Origin: Burkholderiales bacterium | GTDB lineage: Bacteria > Pseudomonadota > Gammaproteobacteria > Burkholderiales > SG8-41 | Reading direction: 5' to 3' | Assembly (NCBI GenBank): GCA_036262035.1 | Contig: DATAJS010000029.1 | Span: 62,001-126,000, forward strand | DNA: 64,000 nucleotides | Part shown: positions 16,173-24,191 of the stretch, in pieces | How positions within the stretch are numbered: position 1 is the first letter of the stretch | How the letters are laid out: the number at the start of each line of letters is the position of its first letter | Made by a program: the position numbers and the translations under genes | The notes under the pieces: generated by a model | Databases searched by the model: none | What the model was told of the DNA's origin: nothing | The model's input: only the letters and a program-made list of their open reading frames with translations

Positions 16173-17288
16173 ATGGTCTGGACGCCCCCTCCGCCTCCAC
16201 CGCCGCCTCCGCCCGAGGAAGTGCTCGACGCGGCGGCGGAGACGATCAGCGACATCGCGGACGAAGCTCAGGACGTCGTCGAAGACGTCGTCGAAACTGC
16301 CGACTCGGCTCGTGAAAGCGGCGAGCGCGGCGGCGCCGCGCTGCAGGCGATCGCCGGCGATCCCGTCGGCTTCGCCGCGAATGTCGGCCGCGCTGTCAAA
16401 GAAGGGCTGACCGACCTGGGCCAAAACGCCGGCAACCATCTCGCGAACGGTCTGGTCGCGTGGCTCACCGGCGAGTTGGCCGCGGCGGGGGTGAATCCGC
16501 CCCGGTCGCTCGCGCTGAAGGATCTCGTCGCCTTCGTGCTCCGAACGATGGGCGTCTCGTACGACAGGCTGCGGCCGAAGCTCGTCAGGATCTTCGGTCC
16601 GACCGCGATAGACGGCGGTGAGGAGCTTTGGAGCTTGGTGAGCGACATTATCCGCGGTGGGCCTGCGGCAGGCTGGGAGCACGTCAAGCAGCGCGTCGGC
16701 GCCGTGCGCAACGCGGCCGCCGAAGACCAGCGCTCCGAGCGCGGCAGCGAACAGGTCTACGGCATCGTCGTCTCGCAGACTGTGCTGCTTGCCGGCACCG
16801 TGCACAACCTGTTCTCCGCATGGCTCGCGCTGAGCGGGAAACAACCGCGGGCGCGGCTGCTGCGTTACGCGTCACAGGGCGAATTGCAGAAGACGATCGG
16901 GCTTGCGCTTTCGAACGCGCGGCAGAAGAGCGCCGGCGGCCGGCCGCAAGCGTTCGCCGCGCTCGTCGAAGCGCAGCAGCGCGTGAACGCAGCCGCGAAG
17001 CTGTCGGCCCGCCGCGTGTCCGCGTCGCAAGCGTCGGCGGCCGCGGCGATCCGCGACCTCCAGAGGCTGCAGCGCGCGCTGTCGTCGCTGCTCGCGCGCT
17101 ATCGCGGTTCGCCGAAGAGCGCGCAGGCGAAGCTCCTCACGCTCACGCGCGAAGCCGAGCAAGCGCTCGCGCGCGCCGTGCTGCAGCTGCAGGGGATCGT
17201 GCAGGCCACCGCCGACGCCCGGCGCGAGCTCGGCAAGCCGAAGCTCCTCACCGCGTCGCGCGCCGCAGCAGCGAGGCCGTTGAAGTAG
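16173..17288 (+). CDS. Polyproline-headed protein with a contractile-injection-cargo-like domain
   Basis: 371 residues. The start MVWT is followed by ten prolines (5-14), then an acidic helix (EEVLDAAAETISDIADEAQD). A conserved-looking block spans about 63-190 (DPVGFAANVGRAVKEGLTDL, HLANGLVAWLTGELAAAGV, ALKDLVAFVLRTMGVSYDRL, GPAAGWEHVKQRVG). From memory, this block matches a segment of very large DUF4157 proteins linked to extracellular contractile injection systems (pattern: DP-G-F, G--HL--GL-GWLTG-L, L-LVLQ-LGLTYD-IR, GPAGLWE). The C-terminal ~120 residues are a basic, Ala-rich helical tail that ends in RAAAARPLK. There is no DUF4157 metalloprotease motif, no recognised toxin domain, no signal peptide, and no phage-tail gene nearby. 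GAGG lies 8 bases before ATG 16173. It is monocistronic and lies just upstream of tRNA-Lys. Function is unknown. Confidence 0.7.
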   Translation: MVWTPPPPPPPPPPEEVLDAAAETISDIADEAQDVVEDVVETADSARESGERGGAALQAIAGDPVGFAANVGRAVKEGLTDLGQNAGNHLANGLVAWLTGELAAAGVNPPRSLALKDLVAFVLRTMGVSYDRLRPKLVRIFGPTAIDGGEELWSLVSDIIRGGPAAGWEHVKQRVGAVRNAAAEDQRSERGSEQVYGIVVSQTVLLAGTVHNLFSAWLALSGKQPRARLLRYASQGELQKTIGLALSNARQKSAGGRPQAFAALVEAQQRVNAAAKLSARRVSASQASAAAAIRDLQRLQRALSSLLARYRGSPKSAQAKLLTLTREAEQALARAVLQLQGIVQATADARRELGKPKLLTASRAAAARPLK

Positions 17289-17295
17289 GCGCCGC

Positions 17296-17338
17296 AAAAA
17301 CACGAAGGCTCAGGCCACGAAAATGGCCTGAGCCTTCG
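17296..17338 (-). terminator. Strong terminator hairpin of tRNA-Lys, possibly bidirectional
   Basis: Perfect 15-bp inverted repeat (17303-17317 with 17324-17338) around a 6-base CGAAAA loop. On the minus strand it is followed by TGTTTTTG, ending the tRNA-Lys transcript 9 bases after its CCA. It also lies 14 bases after the stop of the polyproline gene on the plus strand and could stop that transcript too, although the plus-strand tail has few T residues. Confidence 0.8.
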
Positions 17339-17346
17339 TTCACGAC

Positions 17347-17422
17347 TGGTAGGCGGTGCGAGATTCGAACTCGCGACCAACGGATTAAAAGTCCGCTGCT
17401 CTACCGACTGAGCTAACCGCCC
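17347..17422 (-). tRNA. tRNA-Lys, anticodon TTT
   Basis: 76-nt cloverleaf with encoded CCA. The acceptor stem GGGCGGT pairs with ACCGCCT (the first pair is a G-U wobble), the D-arm contains AGCTCAGTCGGTAGAGC, the anticodon loop is CTTTTAA, and the T-arm loop is TTCGAAT. A lysine tRNA downstream of the tol-pal-que block is a conserved arrangement, here interrupted by the YeeE gene. Confidence 0.97.
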
Positions 17423-17436
17423 GAAAAGCCCACGAT

Positions 17437-17464
17437 TTTATAGTTTTGGGGATACGCGGGTCAA
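17437..17464 (-). promoter_or_regulatory. Sigma-70 promoter of tRNA-Lys
   Basis: Minus-strand TTGACC-N16-TATAAA, with the -10 box ending 14 bases before the tRNA 5' end. The quality and spacing fit a housekeeping promoter that drives the tRNA independently of the upstream transporter gene. Confidence 0.7.
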
Positions 17465-17475
17465 CCCGATCTCAC

Positions 17476-18603
17476 TCAGGTTTCCTGCATCAGGCGCCAG
17501 TACTGGTACTTCAGCGTCGCCACCGAGCCGATCACCATGCCGAAGAACGCGAGGATCGAGCCCATGGCGAGCGTGGACACGCCGCTCACCGCCTGCCCGA
17601 TGGTACAGCCCATCGCCACGACGCCGCCGACGCCCATCAGCGCGCCGCCGAGCACGTGATTGCCGAAGTCCTTGAAGCTCATGAAGCGCTCGTAGCGGAA
17701 GCCTTTCGAGGGCAGCGCGTAGAGGAGCGAGCCGAGGATCACGCCGGCGAGCGCGACCACGCCGAAGTTGATCAGCCAAAGCTTCGTCGGAGCGAGCAGG
17801 TAGCGCACGGTGTCGCCCATCGGGGCGACGAACGTGAACGACTGCATCTGCACGCGGCTCGGGATCTCGGTCGCCATCTCGGCGTATTCCTTCCACGCCG
17901 CGCCCATCGGGCCGCCGGTGATGTACCACGCGGCGACGACCGCGAGACCGACCGTGGCGCCGCCGAGCACGTTGTCGAAGCTCTCGCGGAAGTCGCGCGA
18001 CCTGAAGATCCATACGAAGAGCGCGAGCGCGACGAGCGCCGCGACGGTGAGATTCAGGGCGCGGCTCGGCTCGAGGCCGAACATCCCGGCGACGATCGAG
18101 CCGACTTCCTGCGTCGGCATGCCGTGACGCCTGAGGTCGATGCTCGTCGCCTGTATCCACGGCAGGAACGCTTTTTCGAAGAGCGGCGTCCACAGCATGA
18201 GGTAAGCGCACACAGCCGCGACCGCAAGCACCGTCAGCGACTTGACGTTGCCGCCGCCGATGCGCACCAGCGTGCGGTTGCCGCAGCCGCTGCCTAGCGT
18301 CATGCCGACGCCGAACAGCACGCCGCCGACGATGTAGCGCAGCCACTGGAAATTCGCGGTGCGGTACGGCGGGAACGTGTCGGCGGACAGCGTCACGACA
18401 CCCGCCGCTTCGAGCGCGACGACGCCGGTGATCGCCACCGCCATCGCGAGCACCCACGAGCGCATGCGGCCGGTGTCTCCCATGTTCACCCAGTCCGAGA
18501 CCGCGCCCATGGTGCAGAAGCGCGTCTTCTGCCCGACCGCGCCCAGGACAAGCGCGATACCGAACACGGACAGCAGGAGCTGCTGATGAATTCCGAATTC
18601 CAT
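17476..18603 (-). CDS. YeeE/YedE family sulfur-compound transporter
   Basis: 375-residue inner membrane protein with about nine or ten helices. It resembles TsuA/YeeE, which moves thiosulfate through a narrow path lined by conserved cysteines. The equivalents are visible: TRFCTMGA near the N-terminus, TLGSGCGNRTLVRIGGG in the first half and MGCTIGQAVSGVSTL in the second, showing the internal two-fold repeat of the family. No tusA-like partner is adjacent. The gene stands between queC and tRNA-Lys on the same strand, 24 bases after queC's upstream end (18627), and has no obvious functional tie to either. Thiosulfate or another reduced sulfur species is the likely substrate; selenium-linked YedE relatives are the alternative. 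Confidence 0.88.
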   Translation of the reverse strand: MEFGIHQQLLLSVFGIALVLGAVGQKTRFCTMGAVSDWVNMGDTGRMRSWVLAMAVAITGVVALEAAGVVTLSADTFPPYRTANFQWLRYIVGGVLFGVGMTLGSGCGNRTLVRIGGGNVKSLTVLAVAAVCAYLMLWTPLFEKAFLPWIQATSIDLRRHGMPTQEVGSIVAGMFGLEPSRALNLTVAALVALALFVWIFRSRDFRESFDNVLGGATVGLAVVAAWYITGGPMGAAWKEYAEMATEIPSRVQMQSFTFVAPMGDTVRYLLAPTKLWLINFGVVALAGVILGSLLYALPSKGFRYERFMSFKDFGNHVLGGALMGVGGVVAMGCTIGQAVSGVSTLAMGSILAFFGMVIGSVATLKYQYWRLMQET

Positions 18604-18627
18604 AGAGCGCCTATTTTACGCGGGGAC

Positions 18628-19299
18628 TCACGCGTAACGCGTCGGATCGGCAACGCCCGCCGCCGCGAAGCCCGCGCGGCGCAGCCGGCACGAATCGCAG
18701 ACGCCGCACGCGCGGCCGTCCTGCGTGGCCTGGTAGCAGGACACGGTCAGCGCGTAGTCGACGCCCAGCGCGATGCCGCGCCGGATGATGTCCGCTTTGG
18801 AGAGGTCGATGATCGGCGTGCGCAGCGCGAGCGGCCGGCCTTCGACCGCGGCCTTGGTCGCGAGGTTGGCGACCGCCTCGAAGGCGCGCATGTACCCGGG
18901 ACGGCAATCGGGGTAGCCCGAGTAATCGACCGCGTTCGCGCCGAACCAGATCTCCGCGGCGTCGCGGACTTCGGCGTACGCCAGCGCGAGCGATAGAAAG
19001 ATGGTGTTGCGCGCAGGGACGTAGGTGGTCGGAATGCCCGGCTGCACGCCGTCGACCGGCACCGCCATCGATGCGTCGGTGAGCGCCGAGCCGCCGAACG
19101 CGGTGAGGTCGAGCGCGAGGACGCGATGCTCGGCGGCGCCCAGCGACTCGGCCACACGCCGTGCCGCGTCGAGCTCGGCGCGATGGCGCTGGCCGTAATC
19201 GATCGAGAGGCAGTGGCACGTGCGGCCTTCGCTTTTCGCGACGGCGAGCGTAGTGGCGGAGTCGAGCCCGCCGGAGAGGAGGACGACTGCGGCAGGCAT
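18628..19299 (-). CDS. queC: 7-cyano-7-deazaguanine synthase
   Basis: 223-residue cytoplasmic enzyme that makes preQ0 from 7-carboxy-7-deazaguanine, ammonia and ATP in queuosine biosynthesis. The PP-loop is [17 protein letters not shown] (residues 5-21), followed by [15 protein letters not shown]. The substrate-binding [17 protein letters not shown] and the zinc site ([20 protein letters not shown]) are intact. It follows queE on the same strand after a 63-base gap containing a short C/G-rich inverted repeat. Together with QueE it covers two consecutive steps of the pathway; queD is not in this window. Confidence 0.96.
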   Translation of the reverse strand: MPAAVVLLSGGLDSATTLAVAKSEGRTCHCLSIDYGQRHRAELDAARRVAESLGAAEHRVLALDLTAFGGSALTDASMAVPVDGVQPGIPTTYVPARNTIFLSLALAYAEVRDAAEIWFGANAVDYSGYPDCRPGYMRAFEAVANLATKAAVEGRPLALRTPIIDLSKADIIRRGIALGVDYALTVSCYQATQDGRACGVCDSCRLRRAGFAAAGVADPTRYA

Positions 19300-19315
19300 C
19301 GCTTTAAACCCACGC

Positions 19316-19346
19316 CCACCCTGCCCCTCCCCCTGAGGAGGAGGGA
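19316..19346. repeat. C/G-rich inverted simple repeat in the queE-queC gap
   Basis: A run of CCC-containing units (CCACCCTGCCCCTCCCCC) is met by TGAGGAGGAGGGA, so CCCTCCCCC and GAGGAGGAGGG can pair imperfectly. It resembles the other intergenic inverted simple repeats of this window on a smaller scale. Confidence 0.45.
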
Positions 19347-19362
19347 ATTTTTCCTGGGTGAT

Positions 19363-20052
19363 TCATCGACCTTGTTGGTTACCCCACAGCACCTTGTGCA
19401 GCTGCACCTGCATGCGCACCGGCAGCTCGTCGCGGAGGATCCATTCGGCGAGCGCCGCGGCATCGAGCTCGCCGTGGACCGGCGAGAAGAGCACCGGGCA
19501 GGTGCGGTCGAGCGCACGCTCGAGCACGAGCGCTTTCGCCCATTCGTAATCGGCCTCATTGCACAGGACGAGCTTGACCTCGTCGCGCGCGCTGAGATGC
19601 GCGAGGTTGTCCCAGAGGTTCTTCCCGACTTCACCCGAGCCCGGCGTCTTGATGTCGACGATGCGCGAGACGCGCGGATCGACGCGCGACACGTCGAGCG
19701 CCCCGCTCGTCTCGAGCGAGACGCTGTAGCCGCGGTCCGCGAGCGACGCGAGCAGCCCGTTGCAGTTCTTCTGCGCGAGCGGCTCGCCGCCGGTCACGCA
19801 GACGTAGCGCGTGCGATGCTTCGCGACCTCGCCGAGGATGTCGCCGATCGTGCGGCTCGCGCCGCCGTGGAACGCATACGCGGTGTCGCAGTATCCGCAC
19901 CGCAGCGGGCAGCCGGTGAGACGCACGAAGACGGTCGGCAGGCCGGTGCGGCTCGTCTCGCCCTGCAGCGAATGGAAGATCTCGGTGATGCGCAAGGAGG
20001 CATCGAGCCCGGCGCCGGTGTCGGACGCGCTGACGGCGGGATCGACGACCAT
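19363..20052 (-). CDS. queE: 7-carboxy-7-deazaguanine synthase, radical SAM
   Basis: 229-residue radical SAM enzyme converting 6-carboxytetrahydropterin to 7-carboxy-7-deazaguanine. The N-terminal ITEIFHSLQGETSRTGLPTV and the cluster motif TGCPLRCGYCDTAYAF are diagnostic; this is the CxxxCxxC form. VTGGEPLAQKNCNGLL and LETSGALDV follow as the SAM and product contacts, and the C-terminus has VQLHKVLWG. It directly follows cpoB (7 bases) at the end of the tol-pal cluster, a common betaproteobacterial order. Confidence 0.96.
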   Translation of the reverse strand: MVVDPAVSASDTGAGLDASLRITEIFHSLQGETSRTGLPTVFVRLTGCPLRCGYCDTAYAFHGGASRTIGDILGEVAKHRTRYVCVTGGEPLAQKNCNGLLASLADRGYSVSLETSGALDVSRVDPRVSRIVDIKTPGSGEVGKNLWDNLAHLSARDEVKLVLCNEADYEWAKALVLERALDRTCPVLFSPVHGELDAAALAEWILRDELPVRMQVQLHKVLWGNQQGR

Positions 20053-20059
20053 GGGGCTG

Positions 20060-20926
20060 CTAATGGAGCGCGGCGAGCCTGCGCTTCGCTTTTTCCGCGG
20101 CCTCGCTCGACGGATAGCGCGTGACGAGGGTGTCCATCGTCTTCTTCGCCGCCACGGTGTCGCCGAGCTCGATGTACGAGCTCGCCATGTTCAGCATGGC
20201 GTCGGGCACCGACGCGCTGTCGGGATAGGTCGCGATCAGCTTGTGCTGCGCGGCGATGGCGTTCTTGAAGTCGCGCAGGTTGTAGTACGAATCGCCGATC
20301 CAGTACTGCGCGCGGTGCGCGAGCGTGCTGCGGCCGAACTGCTGGACGAAGCCCTGGAAGCCCGCGATCGCGCCCTGATAGTTGCCGACGCGGCGCTGCT
20401 GCTGCGCGGCTTCGTACACGCGCTGCTCGTCGGCGGCGGCTGCGCCGGTGACGGCCGCAGCAGGCGCGGCAGGCGGCCTGGTTTCAGCGCCGGCTCCCGG
20501 CGGTGGCGGAGCGCCCGGCGGCGCGCCCGCCGCGGGCGGCCCGCCCTGCTCGAAGCGCCGCAGCCGCGTGTCGAGGTCGACGTACATGTCGCGCTGGCGT
20601 TTCGCCGCCGCGTCGAGATTGTTCGTGAGCACCTCGAGCTGGCCGCGGATCGTGCGCAGCTCCTCGCGCATCACCTGCATCTGGTTCGCGAGCTCGAGCA
20701 CCGGCTGGTTCTGCGCCTGCTGCTTCACCGTGTCCTCGAGCTTGGCGATGCGCGCCGCGGTCTCGTCGAACCGCTGGGACAGCGCGTCGAAGCGCCGCTG
20801 CTGCTCGGCGATCTGCTTGCGCGCCGTGATGTCGACGTCTTCGCCGAACAGCGCCGCCTGCGCGGGGAGCGCCCACGCGCACGCGAGCGCCAGTGCGAGT
20901 AACGTGACACGCGAGATCGATCTCAT
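20060..20926 (-). CDS. cpoB: Cell division coordinator CpoB (YbgF), Tol-Pal associated
   Basis: 288-residue periplasmic protein that links Tol-Pal function to septal peptidoglycan synthesis. It has a signal peptide (to about residue 24), then a coiled-coil trimerisation segment (QIAEQQRRFDALSQRFDET, AKLEDTVKQQAQ, MREELRTIRGQLEVLTNNLD), a Pro/Ala linker of about 50 residues and a C-terminal TPR domain (VYEAAQQQRRVGNYQGAIAG, AQYWIGDSYYNLRDFKNAI, DAMLNMASSYIELGDTVAA). It lies 27 bases after pal and is part of the tol-pal transcript. Confidence 0.94.
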   Translation of the reverse strand: MRSISRVTLLALALACAWALPAQAALFGEDVDITARKQIAEQQRRFDALSQRFDETAARIAKLEDTVKQQAQNQPVLELANQMQVMREELRTIRGQLEVLTNNLDAAAKRQRDMYVDLDTRLRRFEQGGPPAAGAPPGAPPPPGAGAETRPPAAPAAAVTGAAAADEQRVYEAAQQQRRVGNYQGAIAGFQGFVQQFGRSTLAHRAQYWIGDSYYNLRDFKNAIAAQHKLIATYPDSASVPDAMLNMASSYIELGDTVAAKKTMDTLVTRYPSSEAAEKAKRRLAALH

Positions 20927-20953
20927 GCGGCCCTCGACGTCACTCGGTCCCGC

Positions 20954-21511
20954 TTACTGCTCGTTGCCGTAGACGATGTCGGCGCGGCGGTTCTCGGCGT
21001 ACGCCTTCTCGTCGTTGCCCTGGGCGCGCGGCTTCTCTTCGCCGAAGCTCACCGTCTCGATGTTCGCGCCGGGCGCGCCGAGCAGCGTCATCATCTGCTT
21101 GACCGCCTCCGCGCGCCGCTGGCCGAGCGCGAGGTTGTACTCGCGGCTGCCGCGCTCGTCGGTGTTGCCCTGGATCGTCATGCGCTGCGAGCGGTTCTGC
21201 GAGATGAAGTTCGAATGCGCGGTCACGAGCGGCTTGAACTCTTCCTTGATGACGTTGCTGTCGTAATCGAAATAGACGCTGCGGCGCGAGAGGATGTTGT
21301 TGGGGTCTTTCAGTGCGGCGAGCGGATCGGCGCCGACGGTCTCGGGCCGGCTCGGCGCGGTCTGCGGTCCGGTCTCGGGCTTGGCCGGCTGCACCGGCCG
21401 CGTGTCGGCCATCACCGGCTTGCGCTCTTCGACCTTGGGACCTTCGTTGGGCGTCGACGAGCATCCTGCAACCAGCCCAAGCACTGCGAACATCATGGTG
21501 AATCTTTTCAT
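20954..21511 (-). CDS. pal: Peptidoglycan-associated lipoprotein Pal
   Basis: 185-residue outer membrane lipoprotein that anchors the outer membrane to peptidoglycan and binds TolB. The lipobox is VLGLVAGCSS. A Pro/Lys linker leads to the OmpA-like domain: SVYFDYDSNVIKEEFKPLVT, then IQGNTDERGSREYNLALGQR (the peptidoglycan-binding signature) and ENRRADIVYGNEQ. It is separated from tolB by 55 bases. Confidence 0.97.
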   Translation of the reverse strand: MKRFTMMFAVLGLVAGCSSTPNEGPKVEERKPVMADTRPVQPAKPETGPQTAPSRPETVGADPLAALKDPNNILSRRSVYFDYDSNVIKEEFKPLVTAHSNFISQNRSQRMTIQGNTDERGSREYNLALGQRRAEAVKQMMTLLGAPGANIETVSFGEEKPRAQGNDEKAYAENRRADIVYGNEQ

Positions 21512-21566
21512 CGTGCGCTCCTGAAGTCAGTGTCCCCCTGTAAAGCAGGTTATAGTTGTAATGTTG

Positions 21567-22877
21567 TTATCTGTTCGTGAGCGGGCCCCAAGCCGGCTCG
21601 CGCACATCACCGCTCGTCTCGGTGAAGCGCTGCTTGACGCGACCGTCGCTTGAGACCGCGGCTAATATACCACGCCCCCTCACCTCGCTTGCGTAGAGGA
21701 TCATGCGTCCGTTGGGGGCGAAGCTCGGCGATTCGTCGATGCCGCCGTCGGTCAATAGCTGCACCTGCCGCGAAGCGAAATCCTGTACCGCGACGTTGAA
21801 GCGCCCGCCGCCGTTGCGCTGAACGAAGGTGAAGCTCTTGCCGTCGGGGCTGTGTCGCGGCGAGACGTTGTAGTTGCCTTCGAACGTCATGCGCTGCGCC
21901 TGTCCGCCGCCCGCCGGCATGCGATAGATCTGCGGGCTGCCGCCGCGGTCCGACGTGAAGAGGATCCACTGGCCGTCCGGCGACCAGTTGGGCTCGGTGT
22001 CGATACCCACGCTGCTCGCGAGGCGTTGCGCGTTACCGCCCTCCGCGCCGATCACGTACAGCTGCGAGCCGCCGTCCTTGGTCAGCGTGACCGCGAGGCG
22101 ACGGCCGTCGGGAGACCACGCCGGCGCGCTGTTGCTGCCGGTGAAGTTGGCGACCGCACGACGGGTTCCGGTCGTGAGCGACTGCACGTACACGATGGGC
22201 TTCCTGCGCTCGAACGACACGTACGCAAGGCGTGTGCCGTCGGGAGACCATGAAGGCGAGATGATCGGCTCGTTGGACGCGAGTATGGTCTGCGGTCCGT
22301 AGCCGTCGGCGTCGGCGACCTGCAGCTCGTAACGACTGCCGCGCTTGACCACGTAGGTGATGCGGGTGGCGAACACGCCTTTGTCGCCGGTGAGCTTCTC
22401 GTAGATGGCGTCCGCGATCTTGTGCGCGGTGAGGCGCAGGTTCGAGGTCGTGGCGTTGTACATGAAGCCGGCGAGCTGCGTGCCTTTGGCGACGTCCATC
22501 AGGCGAAAGCGCACCTCGTAGTTCGCGCCGTTCGGGGTGACCGTGCCGATGACCAGCGCGTCGGCGCCGCGCGCCTTCCACGTCGGGTAGTTCACCTGCT
22601 CGGGCTCGTACGGCACCGGCGTGACGCCGCCCGGGTCCACCATCTTGAACAGACCGCTGCGGGTGAGGTCGGCCGCGATCACCTGCGTGAGCGGCTGCGG
22701 GATGCCTTCCTCGGCGCGGAAAGGCACGATCGCGATCGGGATCTGGTTGGCGCCGGCGCCGACGATCTCGATGGTGAGCGCGGCCTGGGCGGGGCGGCCC
22801 GCGCACAGCGCGGCCATCGCGAAGAATGCGATCGCAAGGTAACGGTTGAGCGTGCGGTAGAGCGTTGCGGTCATCAT
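21567..22877 (-). CDS. tolB: Tol-Pal system beta-propeller protein TolB
   Basis: 436-residue periplasmic protein with signal peptide (MMTATLYRTLNRYLAIAFFA, cleavage after RPAQAA). An N-terminal two-lobed domain (IPIAIVPFRAEEGIPQPLTQ) is followed by a six-bladed WD40-like propeller with repeated SPDG blades (WSPDGTRLAYVSF, WSPDGRRLAVTLT, WSPDGQWILFTSD, HSPDGKSFTFVQ). ATG 22877 overlaps the tolA stop in ATGA; the next codon is also ATG. A longer frame extending into tolA is antisense-like noise. TolB binds Pal and the TolA C-terminus during constriction. Confidence 0.97.
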   Translation of the reverse strand: MMTATLYRTLNRYLAIAFFAMAALCAGRPAQAALTIEIVGAGANQIPIAIVPFRAEEGIPQPLTQVIAADLTRSGLFKMVDPGGVTPVPYEPEQVNYPTWKARGADALVIGTVTPNGANYEVRFRLMDVAKGTQLAGFMYNATTSNLRLTAHKIADAIYEKLTGDKGVFATRITYVVKRGSRYELQVADADGYGPQTILASNEPIISPSWSPDGTRLAYVSFERRKPIVYVQSLTTGTRRAVANFTGSNSAPAWSPDGRRLAVTLTKDGGSQLYVIGAEGGNAQRLASSVGIDTEPNWSPDGQWILFTSDRGGSPQIYRMPAGGGQAQRMTFEGNYNVSPRHSPDGKSFTFVQRNGGGRFNVAVQDFASRQVQLLTDGGIDESPSFAPNGRMILYASEVRGRGILAAVSSDGRVKQRFTETSGDVREPAWGPLTNR

Positions 22878-23752
22878 TGTTTCGGTCTGACTTTCAGGTT
22901 CAGCTCTCGAAGCTGGTTGAACAGCGCCGGGTCCGACGGCACCGGCAGCGGCGAAGCCTTCATCACGGCGCGCAGCACCGCGTCGTCGTACAGGCTGTTG
23001 CCGCTGCTGCGGCGCACCCTCACGCTCGGCTCGAGCACGTCGCCGCCGGGAAGTATCCGAAGCTCGATTTCGACTTCCGGATTGCCCTGCAAGTTCGGCG
23101 GCTCGACGATCCGCTGGCGCACGCGGTCCTGGATCATGCGCGTGTACTTGTCGATCTCGCCCGCGCGCGCGGAGGCCGCTTCCCTGGCGAGCTTGTCGGC
23201 GATCGCCTGTTTCTCGGCCGCGAGCTTCTTGGCTTCCGCTTCCTGCGCGAGACGCTCCTTCTCGAGCTTTTTCTTTTCTTCCTCTTTTTTCTTGGCTTCG
23301 AGCTGCTGCTGCTCGCGCTGGGCCTTGAGCTTCTTCGCCTCCTCTTCCTTCTTGCGCTCGAGCTCGTGCTGCTTCTTCTTCTCGAGCTCCTGCTGCTCCT
23401 TGAGCTTGCGCTCCTTCTCGAGCTTCTCCTTGAGCGCGATGTCGGCCTTGGGGATCGGCTTCGCCTCGGGCTTGGGCGGCGGGGGCGGCGGCTCGGGTTT
23501 GGGCTCGGGCTTCGGCTTGGGTCTGGGCTTCGGTTCGGGCTCCGGCTCGGGTTCGGGCCTGGGCTTCGGCTTCGCCTCGTGGCGGGGCGGGGTCATGGTG
23601 TCCCACAGCTCCACCACCGCCGCCGGCTCCGATACGCGGCGCTGCCAGACCACGCCGAAGATGAGCAGCAGCAGCGCGACCACGTGCATGCCGATCGCGA
23701 GGGCGCGCGCGACCTTTCGCTCGCGGGGGCTGACGTCTTCGTCGTAAGTCAT
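22874..23752 (-). CDS. tolA: Tol-Pal system protein TolA
   Basis: 292-residue inner membrane protein linking TolQR to TolB/Pal. One membrane helix near residues 17-36 (ALAIGMHVVALLLLIFGVVW) is followed by an acidic-proline spacer with repeated EPEP and KPKP units. Then comes a long Lys/Glu/Gln-rich helix (about 105-200), and last a compact C-terminal TonB/TolA domain (VEIELRILPGGDVLEPSVRV, NSLYDDAVLRAVMKASPLPV). It lies 19 bases after tolR and overlaps tolB. Confidence 0.95.
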   Translation of the reverse strand: MTYDEDVSPRERKVARALAIGMHVVALLLLIFGVVWQRRVSEPAAVVELWDTMTPPRHEAKPKPRPEPEPEPEPKPRPKPKPEPKPEPPPPPPKPEAKPIPKADIALKEKLEKERKLKEQQELEKKKQHELERKKEEEAKKLKAQREQQQLEAKKKEEEKKKLEKERLAQEAEAKKLAAEKQAIADKLAREAASARAGEIDKYTRMIQDRVRQRIVEPPNLQGNPEVEIELRILPGGDVLEPSVRVRRSSGNSLYDDAVLRAVMKASPLPVPSDPALFNQLRELNLKVRPKQ

Positions 23753-23771
23753 CGTGCATTGAAACGCAGGA

Positions 23772-24191
23772 TCACGGCGTCCGGGGTTTGGCGAGCAGCC
23801 CGACTTTCTTCACGTTGTTCTGCTGCAGCATGTCCATCACTTCGAGCACCGACTCGTAGCGCACGTCCTTGTCGGCGGAGATCACGACCGGCTGGTCGGC
23901 GTGCTTCTGCTGCTTTTCCTTGATGCGGGCGAGGAGATCGTCGCGCGTCACCTTCACCTCGGCGCTGCCGCGCGAGCGGTCGCGCAGCCACAGCGACTGG
24001 TCCTTGTGGATGGATACCTCGAGCGGCTGCACCGGCGGCGCGCTGGTCTTGCCGACCTCCGGCAGCTCGATCTGTCCCGGGTTCACCAGCGGCGCGGTCA
24101 CCATGAAGATGACGAGCAGCACCAGCATCACGTCGATGTACGGCACGACGTTGATCTGGTTCATCAGCCGGTGCTTGCCGCGCTTCTCCAT
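23772..24191 (-). CDS. tolR: Tol-Pal system proton-channel subunit TolR
   Basis: 139-residue ExbD/TolR family protein. After a short basic N-terminus (MEKRGKHRLMNQINVVPYID) comes one helix (VMLVLLVIFMVTAPLV) carrying the conserved Asp of the proton path in YIDVMLVLLVIF. The periplasmic domain ends EVMDMLQQNNVKKVGLL. Its start overlaps the tolQ stop by one base (TGATG). Confidence 0.96.
   Translation of the reverse strand: MEKRGKHRLMNQINVVPYIDVMLVLLVIFMVTAPLVNPGQIELPEVGKTSAPPVQPLEVSIHKDQSLWLRDRSRGSAEVKVTRDDLLARIKEKQQKHADQPVVISADKDVRYESVLEVMDMLQQNNVKKVGLLAKPRTP

Noticed and set aside
17296-17422. Prophage or integrative element attachment site at tRNA-Lys
   Set aside because: No integrase and no repeated copy of the tRNA 3' end was seen in the window.
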